Shown: positions 27,030 to 35,320, counted from the stretch's first letter. The stretch: DNA of 64,000 bases from Mesobacillus jeotgali (GCF_014856545.2 NZ_CP109811.1:3714001-3778000); one strand, 5' to 3'. Notes: generated from the letters alone by a model not told the origin. Translations and numbers: made by a program.

Positions 27030-27546
27030 TGTTCATCGTACCTCCTTTATTTTCTAAAAGCTCGCCTGGTTTCGGCGGTTTAAAATAATCCTCTGTTTTG
27101 AAGCCTTTCCCGTGCGGCACTGCCTGGTGGCAGCTTGAACAGCTGTCTTTCGCATCATGTGAAACGTTGTCCAGCGTATTCTCATGGCAACTGATGCAGT
27201 TCTCATTTATGACTTCCTCAGAACCTTCTGTTGCGTGGAGTACCTTCGGGATTTTTGCCTCGCCCAGTGTATTGAAATACACATGCGTCATTCCTGCCTT
27301 TGCCTTATAGGTGTATTTATTAACCATCGTATCGTGCGGCAAATGGCAGTCGCCGCAGGACAGACCGGCGTGGTTGGAATCAGAGAACGAGTCATGGACC
27401 TCTGTCATGATATGGCAGCTCGAGCAAAATTCAGGTGAATCCGTATACGCAAGCGTTTTGACAGTGACGACAGAAACAATGATTCCAGCAAATACGCCAA
27501 TGAATAACAGCATCTTTTTGTCTATTCCCAGTAGCTTTTTCAGCAT
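27022..27546 (-). CDS. nrfH: NrfH tetrahaem quinol dehydrogenase subunit
   Basis: 174 residues, NapC/NirT family. One N-terminal membrane helix (MLLFIGVFAGIIVSVVTVKT, about 11-30) is followed by four haem motifs: CSSCH, CGDCH, CISCH and CSSCH. NrfH takes electrons from menaquinol and passes them to NrfA. The start at 27546 is chosen for GGGAGGTGAAAAAG; the longer frame to 27609 has no ribosome site. The last codons overlap the nrfA start, supporting coupled translation of the complex. Confidence 0.94.
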   Translation of the reverse strand: MLKKLLGIDKKMLLFIGVFAGIIVSVVTVKTLAYTDSPEFCSSCHIMTEVHDSFSDSNHAGLSCGDCHLPHDTMVNKYTYKAKAGMTHVYFNTLGEAKIPKVLHATEGSEEVINENCISCHENTLDNVSHDAKDSCSSCHQAVPHGKGFKTEDYFKPPKPGELLENKGGTMNNG

Positions 27547-27651
27547 CTTTTTCACCTCCCTTAAAGCGGATTCCAGCAATCTACTAAAAGCTGTATTCGC
27601 ATGGTTCAACCGAAAACAGCTTATTAAAACACGGATGTGCTTTAACCAAGG

Positions 27652-28158
27652 TTATGGTGAAACTTTTTCCTGGATCATTTTAATCAAATCGTCTTTTGTT
27701 GTCGGGCCGGAGAAACGTTCAACAATGACGCCGTTTCCGTCGATGATGATGGTCTCAGGCTGGCCTATGACATTGTAATCCTTTGAAATCTCTTCTTTTG
27801 TGTCTAAAAGATACGTAAGCTCAGAGCCGCTTTCCGAGATGTATTTTTCCATCCGTTTCTTCGATTCGCCTTTAGCGAGGATCAGCAGCTTTGCATCCTT
27901 ATACTCTTTGCCGAATGCTTCCAGTTCAGGAGCTTCGTCAATGCACGGTGCGCACCAGGTTGCGAAAAAGTTAAGGACCACTGGCTGGCCTTTAAAATCC
28001 GACAGTTTATAAGTGTTGCCTTCGATATCCTGCAGTTCAAAATCGATGGACTGGTCACCAGGCTGGGCTGATGCTTTCCCTCCCAGTCCGCTGACCAAAA
28101 AGCCGAGAACTCCGATGACGGCAGCGATGACAATGACCGGAACAATCTTTTTGCCCAT
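27652..28158 (-). CDS. Membrane-anchored thioredoxin-like protein (ResA/CcmG type)
   Basis: 168 residues with one N-terminal anchor helix (VPVIVIAAVIGVLGFLVSGL) and a thioredoxin fold. The redox motif is FATWCAPCIDEAPE (about 75), WCxPC as in ResA/CcmG. It should reduce the haem-binding CxxCH cysteines of apocytochromes outside the cell. Start ATG 28158 follows GGGTGA. Its place between ccmD and nrfH fits the CcmG role in this operon. Confidence 0.88.
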   Translation of the reverse strand: MGKKIVPVIVIAAVIGVLGFLVSGLGGKASAQPGDQSIDFELQDIEGNTYKLSDFKGQPVVLNFFATWCAPCIDEAPELEAFGKEYKDAKLLILAKGESKKRMEKYISESGSELTYLLDTKEEISKDYNVIGQPETIIIDGNGVIVERFSGPTTKDDLIKMIQEKVSP

Positions 28159-28173
28159 TCTATTCACCCGCTT

Positions 28174-28305
28174 TTAAAAATCTGAGTTCCATTCTTCAAG
28201 TAGTTCGAGCTCTTTCTTCAGCTGCTTCTGGCGGCGCCCAAGCACTACTACATAACCAGCGATCAACGTCCAAATAACTGAGTAAGCCATGAATAAGTAA
28301 GTCAT
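28174..28305 (-). CDS. ccmD: CcmD-like small haem exporter subunit
   Basis: 43 residues with one membrane helix (YLFMAYSVIWTLIAGYVVVL) followed by a basic then acidic helix (RRQKQLKKELELLEEW), the usual CcmD layout. CcmD tethers CcmE to the CcmABC complex. RBS AAGGAGGAG lies before ATG 28305. It sits directly between ccmC and the ResA/CcmG-like gene. Confidence 0.82.
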   Translation of the reverse strand: MTYLFMAYSVIWTLIAGYVVVLGRRQKQLKKELELLEEWNSDF

Positions 28306-28325
28306 TTTAAACTCCTCCTTAGTAA

Positions 28326-29036
28326 TTATCCTGCAAGCTTTTCAATTGCTTTTGACTTTGCCTTTTTGACGATATGCCGCATTTTTTCAATTTCGATTCC
28401 TTTGCGCATCAAGAACGCGTACAGCACGGTTATCGTAAAAATCGAGAACAGCAGTGCAACCAGCATATCGGGTTCGATTCCGCCGCCTGACTGGTTTTTG
28501 CCTTCACCGAAGACAACTGGATGCAGCTTCGTGTTCCACCAGCGGATTGCCATGAAGACAATCGGGACATTGATAGCGCCAATGATGCCAAAAACAGCTG
28601 ACAGCCTTGCGATCTTTTCGGTAGAACCATCCATTTTGCGGACGAAAAGATAAGCTACATAGATGAACCATAGAATCAGTGTTGTCGCAAGACGCGGCTC
28701 CCATGTCCACCATGTATTCCAGCTTGATTTTCCCCAGATCATCCCGGTAATCAGTGTGATTGTTGTAAAAAGAACGCCAATTTCTGCGGAGATTCCAGCA
28801 TTGATATGATGCTGCAGCCTAGGCTTGATCAGCACCCTCACGCTGTAATAGCCAACGACTCCGAAGGCCAAAAAGGCTACCCAGGCACTGCCCACATGAA
28901 AGTAGAAAATTTTCTGTGAAGCGCCCATTATCCTTTCAACAGGCGACCATATAAAAATCAGATAAAGTGCTATGAAAAATGACGGAATTAACGTGAACAG
29001 CAGCAGCCGGTCGATAATGCCAGTATTCTTTTTCAT
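28326..29036 (-). CDS. ccmC: CcmC haem exporter/haem handling protein
   Basis: 236 residues with six membrane segments and the tryptophan-rich signature WNTWWTWEPRLATT (about 114-127). Conserved His occur in FYFHVGSAW (about 46) and in the later loop TKLHPVVF (about 172). CcmC loads haem onto CcmE. The start is ATG 29036, which overlaps the ccmB stop by one base (TGATG), with GGAGGGG at good distance; an upstream frame start at 29075 is inside ccmB and unlikely. Confidence 0.92.
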   Translation of the reverse strand: MKKNTGIIDRLLLFTLIPSFFIALYLIFIWSPVERIMGASQKIFYFHVGSAWVAFLAFGVVGYYSVRVLIKPRLQHHINAGISAEIGVLFTTITLITGMIWGKSSWNTWWTWEPRLATTLILWFIYVAYLFVRKMDGSTEKIARLSAVFGIIGAINVPIVFMAIRWWNTKLHPVVFGEGKNQSGGGIEPDMLVALLFSIFTITVLYAFLMRKGIEIEKMRHIVKKAKSKAIEKLAG

Positions 29037-29719
29037 CAAGACCCCTCCATAATAAATTCGAATAAGAAAAAGCATGCAGCCAAGAACAATAAATCGTAAG
29101 CAGCCATCAATCTGATCCAGGAAGATGCATCCGCAATCACTTCATTTTCAAGAATGATTCTCGTCGCCTGGACCCCGGCGATCAGCAGCGGGCTTAGAAG
29201 CGGCAGCAGCAATACCGGCAAAAGCATCTCGCTGTTCTTTGCGTTTGCCGATAGCGCAGCCAGGAAGGTCCCGACTATGATGAAACCGAGCGTACCAATG
29301 ATGACCACAACGATGAACCAGCTTACTTTTCCATAAAAGCGATAGTCGAACAACAGAAACAAAACAGGGATGCTGACAATCTGTACGGCCGTTACGAGGA
29401 TGAAGTTTGCCAGCACCTTGCCAAGATAGATGCTCGAAAGATCGATTGGTGCCGAACGCAACCCTGTCAGTGCATCGTTCTCGTGCTCAGAAAGAAAGGA
29501 ACGATTTAGTCCCAGAATTCCGGAAAACACGGTAATCAGCCAGACGAGCCCTGGAATGACAGCTTTGACCATATTATTTGTCGGATCGAAGGCAAAGCTG
29601 AAGATCAGGACGACGAGACTCGAGAAGATGACCATCATCCCGATTGTCTGCTTTGTTTTGATCTCATTGCTCAGGTCTTTACTGGCAATCGTCCAGGCAT
29701 CTCTTAGAATTGACATCAT
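29036..29719 (-). CDS. ccmB: CcmB ABC-type membrane subunit
   Basis: 227 residues with six hydrophobic segments, matching the CcmB family (RDAWTIASKDLSNEIKTKQT at the N-terminus, then a helix pair around GLVWLITVFSGILGLNRSF). With CcmA it forms the ABC module that releases holo-CcmE. It overlaps ccmA (TGATG region) and ccmC, so the three are translationally coupled. Two adjacent ATG codons (29719 and 29716) are possible; the first has the better spacing to AGAGGTG. Confidence 0.9.
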   Translation of the reverse strand: MMSILRDAWTIASKDLSNEIKTKQTIGMMVIFSSLVVLIFSFAFDPTNNMVKAVIPGLVWLITVFSGILGLNRSFLSEHENDALTGLRSAPIDLSSIYLGKVLANFILVTAVQIVSIPVLFLLFDYRFYGKVSWFIVVVIIGTLGFIIVGTFLAALSANAKNSEMLLPVLLLPLLSPLLIAGVQATRIILENEVIADASSWIRLMAAYDLLFLAACFFLFEFIMEGS

Positions 29720-30420
29720 GTGCTCTTCACCTCTGCTTCGTACCAGGTTTTCATCTCTGCCAGGCTTACTTCCTCTCCAAGAAGTTTGGTTGAGACAATC
29801 TTTCCTTTTTTCAATACGGCCGCCCTGTCAGCAAGTGCATGAACCTGTTCAAAATCATGTGAGATGATCAGGATTGACGTCCCGCTGTCCCGTTTCTTTT
29901 TAATGATTTGGTTCAAAAGCGCAACGGCCTCCTGATCAAGGCCAGTATGCGGCTCATCGAGCATCAGGATATCAGGATCCGGGAGCAGCACCCTGGCAAT
30001 CGCCAGTCTTTGCATCATCCCTCTTGAAAAAGACCGGATCGGCATATCCCTGAAAAGGTAGAGACCCACTTCCTTTAAAAGCGCATTGGCTTTGCTTTCA
30101 AGATCCTTCACCTTGTAAAGCTTTCCGTAAAATTTAAGATTTTCAATCGGGGACAGGTTGTTATAAAGAAATGATTCATGACCCAGGAATCCAATTCGCT
30201 GCTTTACCTGTGGTGAATTCTTCTTGACCTGTTCACCGTCGAGGAATATTTCCCCGCTCGTTGGCTGCAGGAGTCCGACTGTGCATTTAAAGAAGGTGCT
30301 CTTCCCTGCTCCGTTCGGGCCAATCACCGCTAAGATCTCCCCTTTTTCCAATGAAAGGGTGATGTTCCTTAATACGAGCTTATCTCCCAGCATTTTGGTC
30401 ATTTTCCTCAGTTCCAGCAT
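29716..30420 (-). CDS. ccmA: CcmA ABC ATPase
   Basis: 234 residues. Walker A GPNGAGKST (about 38), Q-loop region RIGFLGHES (about 82), signature SRGMMQRLAIARVL (about 134), and Walker B ILMLDEPHTGLD (about 155) are all present. It supplies ATP hydrolysis to CcmB/CcmC for holo-CcmE release in cytochrome c maturation. ATG 30420 is preferred to an upstream TTG at 30429. It lies 17 bases after the small membrane/coiled-coil gene. Confidence 0.92.
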   Translation of the reverse strand: MLELRKMTKMLGDKLVLRNITLSLEKGEILAVIGPNGAGKSTFFKCTVGLLQPTSGEIFLDGEQVKKNSPQVKQRIGFLGHESFLYNNLSPIENLKFYGKLYKVKDLESKANALLKEVGLYLFRDMPIRSFSRGMMQRLAIARVLLPDPDILMLDEPHTGLDQEAVALLNQIIKKKRDSGTSILIISHDFEQVHALADRAAVLKKGKIVSTKLLGEEVSLAEMKTWYEAEVKST

Positions 30421-30437
30421 GGTCCCCAACTCTTTCG

Positions 30438-30779
30438 TTAAGTGTATTGTTCCAGTTCCTTGTTTACCTCGGCGAGATGGCTCTGATAATCAAGCTTCAT
30501 CCTGTTAAAATTCTCCTCGGTGATTTCCGCTGCCTTCAGTCTTGCTTCAAGTCCGTCCAGCTCCCCTTCAATCACTTTTTTCCTTACCAAGAGGTGTTTG
30601 AACAACTGGTCTTCCTCACCAATGATGTCTTCAGCAGGCTTCCTCCGCTTTCGCCAAAACCAGACAGCAGCCATGACAGCAGCTAATACAATCAGTACAT
30701 AGTGCGGGTTCACCATATTCAACCCCGGTGTCGTCAGCCAGAAGTTCACAAGCCATTCAGGATGGTAGGCAGGTGCCAT
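30438..30779 (-). CDS. Small membrane-anchored coiled-coil protein of the ccm operon
   Basis: 113 residues. A hydrophobic helix (PHYVLIVLAAVMAAVWFW, about 25-42) is followed by RKRRK and an amphipathic, charged C-terminal half. The layout (one anchor then a cytoplasmic or exposed coil) resembles the N-terminal part of CcmI, but similarity is weak. ATG 30779 follows AAGGGGTG. It starts 6 bases after the preceding small gene ends. The role is inferred from position only. Confidence 0.7.
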   Translation of the reverse strand: MAPAYHPEWLVNFWLTTPGLNMVNPHYVLIVLAAVMAAVWFWRKRRKPAEDIIGEEDQLFKHLLVRKKVIEGELDGLEARLKAAEITEENFNRMKLDYQSHLAEVNKELEQYT

Positions 30780-30784
30780 TATGA

Positions 30785-31165
30785 TCACCCCTTCTGCTGG
30801 CGAAGCTTCTTCAGCTCTCTAAGAATTTCTGCTTCTGCTTCGGCATCCTTTAGCCTCTTTTTGCTCTCTGAAAGATGCTTAGCCTTTCCTTGCTTGAGTA
30901 CCTCTGTTTCTTCCTTTAACATTTCAGCACCAAGCAATTGATAATTCTCTTTCAATTTCTCGAAATCCTCACGGGTGATTTTCTTCATTAAAAAGTCCAT
31001 TTCCAGCTCATTCACAGCACTGTAGACCTGCTCCAGCGTCAGCTTTTCACTCTCAGCCTCCACTCCCTCGGCCGGCACCTCGCCAGCCGAGAAGAAAGGA
31101 GAAATGATGAAGTAAAAACAAGTAATGATTACGAGTGCACCTATTATTAAAAATACATAATCCAT
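30785..31165 (-). CDS. CcmI-like N-terminal-type membrane protein
   Basis: 126 residues with an N-terminal helix (YVFLIIGALVIITCFYFII) and a charged coil containing NELEMDFLMKKITREDFEKLKENY, which resembles the short conserved segment after the anchor in CcmI proteins. CcmI helps present apocytochrome to the haem lyase. The TPR part of full CcmI is missing. RBS CTAGGAGC precedes ATG 31165. It is placed between ccmH-like and a second anchor-coil gene, so the two may together replace a larger subunit. Confidence 0.68.
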   Translation of the reverse strand: MDYVFLIIGALVIITCFYFIISPFFSAGEVPAEGVEAESEKLTLEQVYSAVNELEMDFLMKKITREDFEKLKENYQLLGAEMLKEETEVLKQGKAKHLSESKKRLKDAEAEAEILRELKKLRQQKG

Positions 31166-31177
31166 TTTGATCAGCTC

Positions 31178-31648
31178 CTAGAAAAGCTTCCGGCGCTCTT
31201 CGTCAAATGTTTTTGCCGCAATTTCTTTTTCCACTTCCGAATTCCATGCAGCCTTCGTCTCAAGCTTTGATTCTGCCTTTTTGACCGTTAATTTCCTTAG
31301 CCAGACACCGACAATCACACTGCCGATTCCGACTCCCGCAGCTGGCATTCCCCAGGCAATCCAGCCGCTTGTGCCGCCGCCTGGAGTTCTCAAAGCCGCC
31401 TGCCCGTACTCATCAACATAGGACTGGATGATTTCCGGTTCTGTTTTGCCGCCGTTCAGCATCTCAACCACTTCATCGTAATAGATCTTCTTTACTGAAC
31501 AGGTGGATAATTCATGATCAGCATGGCCCTGCATATCAAGCTGTCCGATGATGTGCTTGAATTCCTTAGAGTTATAGGTGAAGGCTGTTGTCATTCCAGG
31601 AATGATGATGAGCAAAAGGAGTGTTGTCATAAGAATTTTCCTGTTCAA
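31178..31648 (-). CDS. ccmH: CcmH-like protein lacking the CxxC motif
   Basis: 156 residues with a signal/anchor at the N-terminus and a second helix near residues 95-115. The middle (DEVVEMLNGGKTEPEIIQSYVDEYGQAALRTPG) follows the CcmH/CycL pattern closely. Where family members have LRCxxCQ, this protein has STCSVKK, a single Cys. It is therefore unlikely to act as the usual dithiol reductant and may be a structural subunit of the lyase complex. TTG 31648 is chosen because GGGAGGGTGAAAAAA lies before it. It follows ccmF directly. Confidence 0.75.
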   Translation of the reverse strand: MNRKILMTTLLLLIIIPGMTTAFTYNSKEFKHIIGQLDMQGHADHELSTCSVKKIYYDEVVEMLNGGKTEPEIIQSYVDEYGQAALRTPGGGTSGWIAWGMPAAGVGIGSVIVGVWLRKLTVKKAESKLETKAAWNSEVEKEIAAKTFDEERRKLF

Positions 31649-31653
31649 TTTTT

Positions 31654-33636
31654 TCACCCTCCCACTCTCGAAATGCCTTTATTGATCTGGTAGCGGAATG
31701 TTGTCGGCCTGCCGCCTATGAGCGCGAACGCTGTGCCAATCACCATGATGATCCCGCCCATCCAAATCCAGCTTACGAATGGATTCACTTTAACCATGAA
31801 CGTTACCTTGTCTTTGTTCTCCCAGGAACTTAAAACGACGTACAAATCCTGGCTCCAGTTCGTCTTAATTGCTACCTCTGTTGATGGTTCCGGCCATGTT
31901 TCGTAAAAGATTTTTTCCGGCTTGATTTTGCCGATATACTTGCCCTTATATGTCACATCTATATCAGCCACGACCACACCATTGCCGTTTTTCGTATGTT
32001 CGGTCAGTTCGTTGAATCTAAGACTGTAATCTCCAGTCTTGATGCTGTTGCCGGCATCTACCGTTTTCAGGACTTCAGTCGAATATGAATGAGATGAAAT
32101 GACACCCACGGCGATGACTGCAATCCCGATATGGACGATATAACCACCATAGCGGCGCTGGTTTTTCACCGTCAGCTTGAACGCTGCCTTCAGGATGCTT
32201 TCCTTCGTTGCTTTTCGTCTGGCACTGATGCCTCTGGCAAACTCCTGTAAATGCGTTCCGAACATGAAGCTTGCAGCCGATAATCCGATAATCGCGTAAA
32301 TTCCCTTAATGCCAAAAGCGAACAGAATGATAGCTGTGGCAACACCCATTGCCAGCGGCCAAAGCATGTTTTTCATGAACTTTTCAAATACCGCTTTTTG
32401 CCAGGCAATCAATGGACAGATGCCCATCAATACAATCAGCACCAGCAGGATCGGAGCCATCACTTTATCAAAATAAGGCGCGCCGACATTGACCTTTGTA
32501 CCTGTGAAAGTTTCTGAAATCAGCGGGTACATCGTTCCCCAGAAAACAGCGAAAGCTGCAGCCACGAGGATCAGGTTGTTCAGCAGGAAGCTGCTTTCTT
32601 TTGAAAAATAAGATTCAATTGGGCTGCTGTCTTTTTTAATCATTCCGTATCTTGTCATGACCACATAAAGAGAAAACAGCATCATGAACGCCATGAAAAC
32701 AAGGAAGTAAGTACCCAGATTGCTGTCCCCGAATGCATGGACACTCGTCAGGATTCCGCTCCTGACAAGGAATGTTCCAAACAGCGTCAAGATGTAAGAT
32801 AAGATAATCAAGCTTACGTTCCACGTCTTCAGCATGTTTTTCCGTTCCTGAATCATCACTGAGTGCAGGAATGCTGATACGGTCAGCCATGGCAGGAATG
32901 AGGCATTTTCAACCGGGTCCCATGCCCAGTAGCCGCCCCAGCCTAACTCAAGGTATGCCCACCAGCCGCCAATAACATTGCCGAGCGTCAGTAACAGCCA
33001 TGCAAGCAAGGTCCATCTTCTCGTAAGCTTGATCCACTCTGAATCCATTCTCTTCAGGATCAGTGCTGCAATCCCGAATGCGAAAGGCACTGCCAGCCCG
33101 ACATAACCCATATAGAGTGTGACAGGATGCAGAATCATTCCCGGATTTTGGAGCATCGGGTTTAGCCCTTTTCCGTCAGCTGGTATTTTATCTGTCATTT
33201 CAAACGGGTTGGCATTCAGCGCCATCACTGTGAAAAAGAACAGGATGTTGACCATCAGAATGCTGGATACGTACGGCATCATCGGATTCTTTTTCTCTTT
33301 TGAAAAAACGACCATGGCCGCATACAGTGCCAAAAGGAATGCCCATAACAGCAGGGATCCCGCGTTGCCCGCCCAAAATGCTGTTAATTTATAAGCCATT
33401 GGCAGGCTTTCATTTGTATAGGAAGCCACATATTTATATTGGAACTGGCTTGTGCCGAGCAAGTAGAGCAGCAGGAAGGAGGCAATGCTCGCTACGAAAG
33501 CCAGTGAGAGGACTGCCCCCCTTGCGCTTTCAATCCACTTGCTGCTTTTCTTCTTGATCCCGACGATATTGGCAATGATCCCGTAAAGCGAAATCACGAT
33601 TCCAAGGTAGATTGAGATGTTCCCAATTAGATACAT
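31654..33636 (-). CDS. ccmF: CcmF haem lyase subunit
   Basis: 660 residues, about 14 hydrophobic segments, full length for CcmF. The tryptophan-rich haem-handling motif WGGYWAWDPVENASFLPWL lies near residue 230, and other family segments include GSLLLWAFLLALYAA (about 90) and FGTFLVRSGILTSVHAF (about 290). It transfers haem from CcmE to apocytochrome CxxCH sites outside the membrane. ATG 33636 is preferred; GTG 33648 would lengthen the protein by four residues without a better site. It lies 21 bases after ccmE. Confidence 0.94.
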   Translation of the reverse strand: MYLIGNISIYLGIVISLYGIIANIVGIKKKSSKWIESARGAVLSLAFVASIASFLLLYLLGTSQFQYKYVASYTNESLPMAYKLTAFWAGNAGSLLLWAFLLALYAAMVVFSKEKKNPMMPYVSSILMVNILFFFTVMALNANPFEMTDKIPADGKGLNPMLQNPGMILHPVTLYMGYVGLAVPFAFGIAALILKRMDSEWIKLTRRWTLLAWLLLTLGNVIGGWWAYLELGWGGYWAWDPVENASFLPWLTVSAFLHSVMIQERKNMLKTWNVSLIILSYILTLFGTFLVRSGILTSVHAFGDSNLGTYFLVFMAFMMLFSLYVVMTRYGMIKKDSSPIESYFSKESSFLLNNLILVAAAFAVFWGTMYPLISETFTGTKVNVGAPYFDKVMAPILLVLIVLMGICPLIAWQKAVFEKFMKNMLWPLAMGVATAIILFAFGIKGIYAIIGLSAASFMFGTHLQEFARGISARRKATKESILKAAFKLTVKNQRRYGGYIVHIGIAVIAVGVISSHSYSTEVLKTVDAGNSIKTGDYSLRFNELTEHTKNGNGVVVADIDVTYKGKYIGKIKPEKIFYETWPEPSTEVAIKTNWSQDLYVVLSSWENKDKVTFMVKVNPFVSWIWMGGIIMVIGTAFALIGGRPTTFRYQINKGISRVGG

Positions 33637-33657
33637 ACAGATAACCACCCATCTGTT

Positions 33658-34107
33658 TTATTCCTGCTTGTCATTTTTGTATATTTCCTTATGCATTTCA
33701 GTATCATAGTTCTCCATGTCTTCGCCTTCATATTTTGTCGGGCATTTCGTCTGGACTTTTTCCGCTTCGAACACTCCGTCTTTTTGGATGAAACCTTCTA
33801 CGAGGACGATGACATCTTCTGAGAAGTTATCCGGCTTGATGCCTTTATGGAATACCTGAAGCGTTCCCTGGCCTTCCTCGTAAAGCTCAAAACGGAGCTC
33901 AAGCTTGTCGGCATCCCATTTCACCGATTCCTTATTGAGCAATCCCTGCGTCATAATATAATCGCCTTCATATTTCGAGCCATTTTTGCTGAGGTCGGCA
34001 ATTGTGATTTCCTTGCTCCCTGCGCTCGGCATTGTTGAAAACATCATGATCACGAATGCCACTGCAGCCAGGCTCAGCCCCACTACGATTTTTTTATTTT
34101 TGGACAT
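33658..34107 (-). CDS. ccmE: CcmE haem chaperone, CxxxY variant
   Basis: 149 residues with an N-terminal anchor (KKIVVGLSLAAVAFVIMMF) and an OB-fold domain. In the haem-binding position the usual HxxxY is replaced by CPTKY (Cys about 121, Tyr about 125). This CxxxY form marks the variant called System I*, described in some sulfate reducers and archaea. It carries haem covalently from CcmC to CcmF. Its ATG overlaps the upstream stop (TAATG). RBS GGGAGGTAGAAAG. Confidence 0.9.
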   Translation of the reverse strand: MSKNKKIVVGLSLAAVAFVIMMFSTMPSAGSKEITIADLSKNGSKYEGDYIMTQGLLNKESVKWDADKLELRFELYEEGQGTLQVFHKGIKPDNFSEDVIVLVEGFIQKDGVFEAEKVQTKCPTKYEGEDMENYDTEMHKEIYKNDKQE

Positions 34108-35066
34108 TACTTTCTACCTCCCAGCTTTTTGATCAATTCGTTGTACTCTGCTTCAGTTATGCTTCCTTCCACAAGCATTGAACGGAGCTTTGCCTTTTTG
34201 GCATCAAATTCATTGTTTGCACCTCTTTTTACCGGCTGAGCTTTCTTTTTCCTCATGATGAAAATTAATAAAATCGCTGCCAATATAGTCACACTGCCAA
34301 CGACAGTAATGACAAGCCACAGAGGCATTTTTTCATCATTTTGTTTTACAGTGCCGGCCTTCTTTACATCCCCGGCCATGTTTTCCATGATTTCCGCTGT
34401 AGTCCTATCGTCAGTTCGTTTGTATTCAAGTGAGATATTCTTTTCATCACCAGGCTTCATTCCCTGGCTTTGATACAGAAACATGTTCATGTTGTAAGAG
34501 TTTTTCTGGTGCTGCTCGGAAGCAGGCTCCAACTTGAAACTTTCCGTGTTGAGCGGCTCAACGAAAATCAAGTTAAACAATCCGATATCAGCGAAGTTTT
34601 TAAAATCATAGGTCATTGACATCTTGTCGTCATTTTCCTTGATGCTGTCGGTATAATACTCAATCACAAACTTGTAAATCTCCTGTGGCTGAATTTCTTC
34701 GCTCGTTTCCCAGGAAATCGTTCCTTTTTCTTTATCCAGCTCATATTCAATTTCATTCATTTCTGTAAGGTCCCGTGAATAATCGGCCACAAAACCAATC
34801 CTGAAATTCTTCTCGTCCATTGGTAGCGGAATGACTACCTGGCCTTTTTGCGCCTCTTCAGCATTGTTCTTCAAGGCCCCATGATAGCCCACCAATAGCG
34901 GGGCATTCTTCTTCTTATCTTTTGGGTGATACGAATATTCCGGCATCACCTGGATCGTAAGTTCCTCCATATTCAGGACATTGGATTTTGTCTCAGCGTT
35001 ACCCTTATCAGGCAGCTGGAATATGAAAAATAAAATGATGGCCGATACTAACTTCATGACTTTCAT
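34107..35066 (-). CDS. Exported membrane protein with C-terminal SHOCT-like motif, first gene of the ccm-nrf operon
   Basis: 319 residues. A signal peptide (about 1-24, ending KGNAET) is followed by an extracytoplasmic beta-rich domain to about 245, a membrane helix (WLVITVVGSVTILAAILLIF), and a cytoplasmic tail AKLRSMLVEGSITEAEYNEL that resembles the SHOCT motif. No catalytic or haem motif is seen. Its overlap with ccmE implies a part in cytochrome maturation or its regulation, but that is inference from position. RBS AAAGGAG precedes ATG 35066. Confidence 0.72.
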   Translation of the reverse strand: MKVMKLVSAIILFFIFQLPDKGNAETKSNVLNMEELTIQVMPEYSYHPKDKKKNAPLLVGYHGALKNNAEEAQKGQVVIPLPMDEKNFRIGFVADYSRDLTEMNEIEYELDKEKGTISWETSEEIQPQEIYKFVIEYYTDSIKENDDKMSMTYDFKNFADIGLFNLIFVEPLNTESFKLEPASEQHQKNSYNMNMFLYQSQGMKPGDEKNISLEYKRTDDRTTAEIMENMAGDVKKAGTVKQNDEKMPLWLVITVVGSVTILAAILLIFIMRKKKAQPVKRGANNEFDAKKAKLRSMLVEGSITEAEYNELIKKLGGRK

Positions 35067-35097
35067 TTGATTGACTCCTTTCTATATGTGACAAATT

Positions 35098-35113
35098 CGT
35101 GAATGTTTTCACA
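35098..35113. promoter_or_regulatory. Second FNR/CRP-like box near the ccm-nrf operon
   Basis: CGTGA, six bases, TCACA is one base off the TGTGA-N6-TCACA consensus. It lies only about 32 bases before the first start codon, so it would act downstream of, or at, the transcription start. Confidence 0.45.
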
Positions 35114-35224
35114 AGATAACTCAGATGAAAAAAACGATTTGTTTTCTAATGGCATTTTAAAACTTAATCATTCCCTGACCCTTTTGGTCTACCTTATTTA
35201 AACCATTTCTGAATGACCCCAATC

Positions 35225-35240
35225 TGTGATTTACATCACG
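35225..35240. promoter_or_regulatory. FNR/CRP-like box upstream of the ccm-nrf operon
   Basis: TGTGATTTACATCACG matches TGTGA-N6-TCACA in all but the last base. It is about 160 bases upstream of the first gene. Anaerobic activation by Fnr would suit nitrite ammonification; the binding protein is inferred. Confidence 0.65.
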
Positions 35241-35320
35241 GAATTTTCGTCAGTTTTATCCGATTTGTGAACGGGGGGTATTAATCAAAATATGCTTTTC
35301 GCCTTATTACACAAAAAAAC

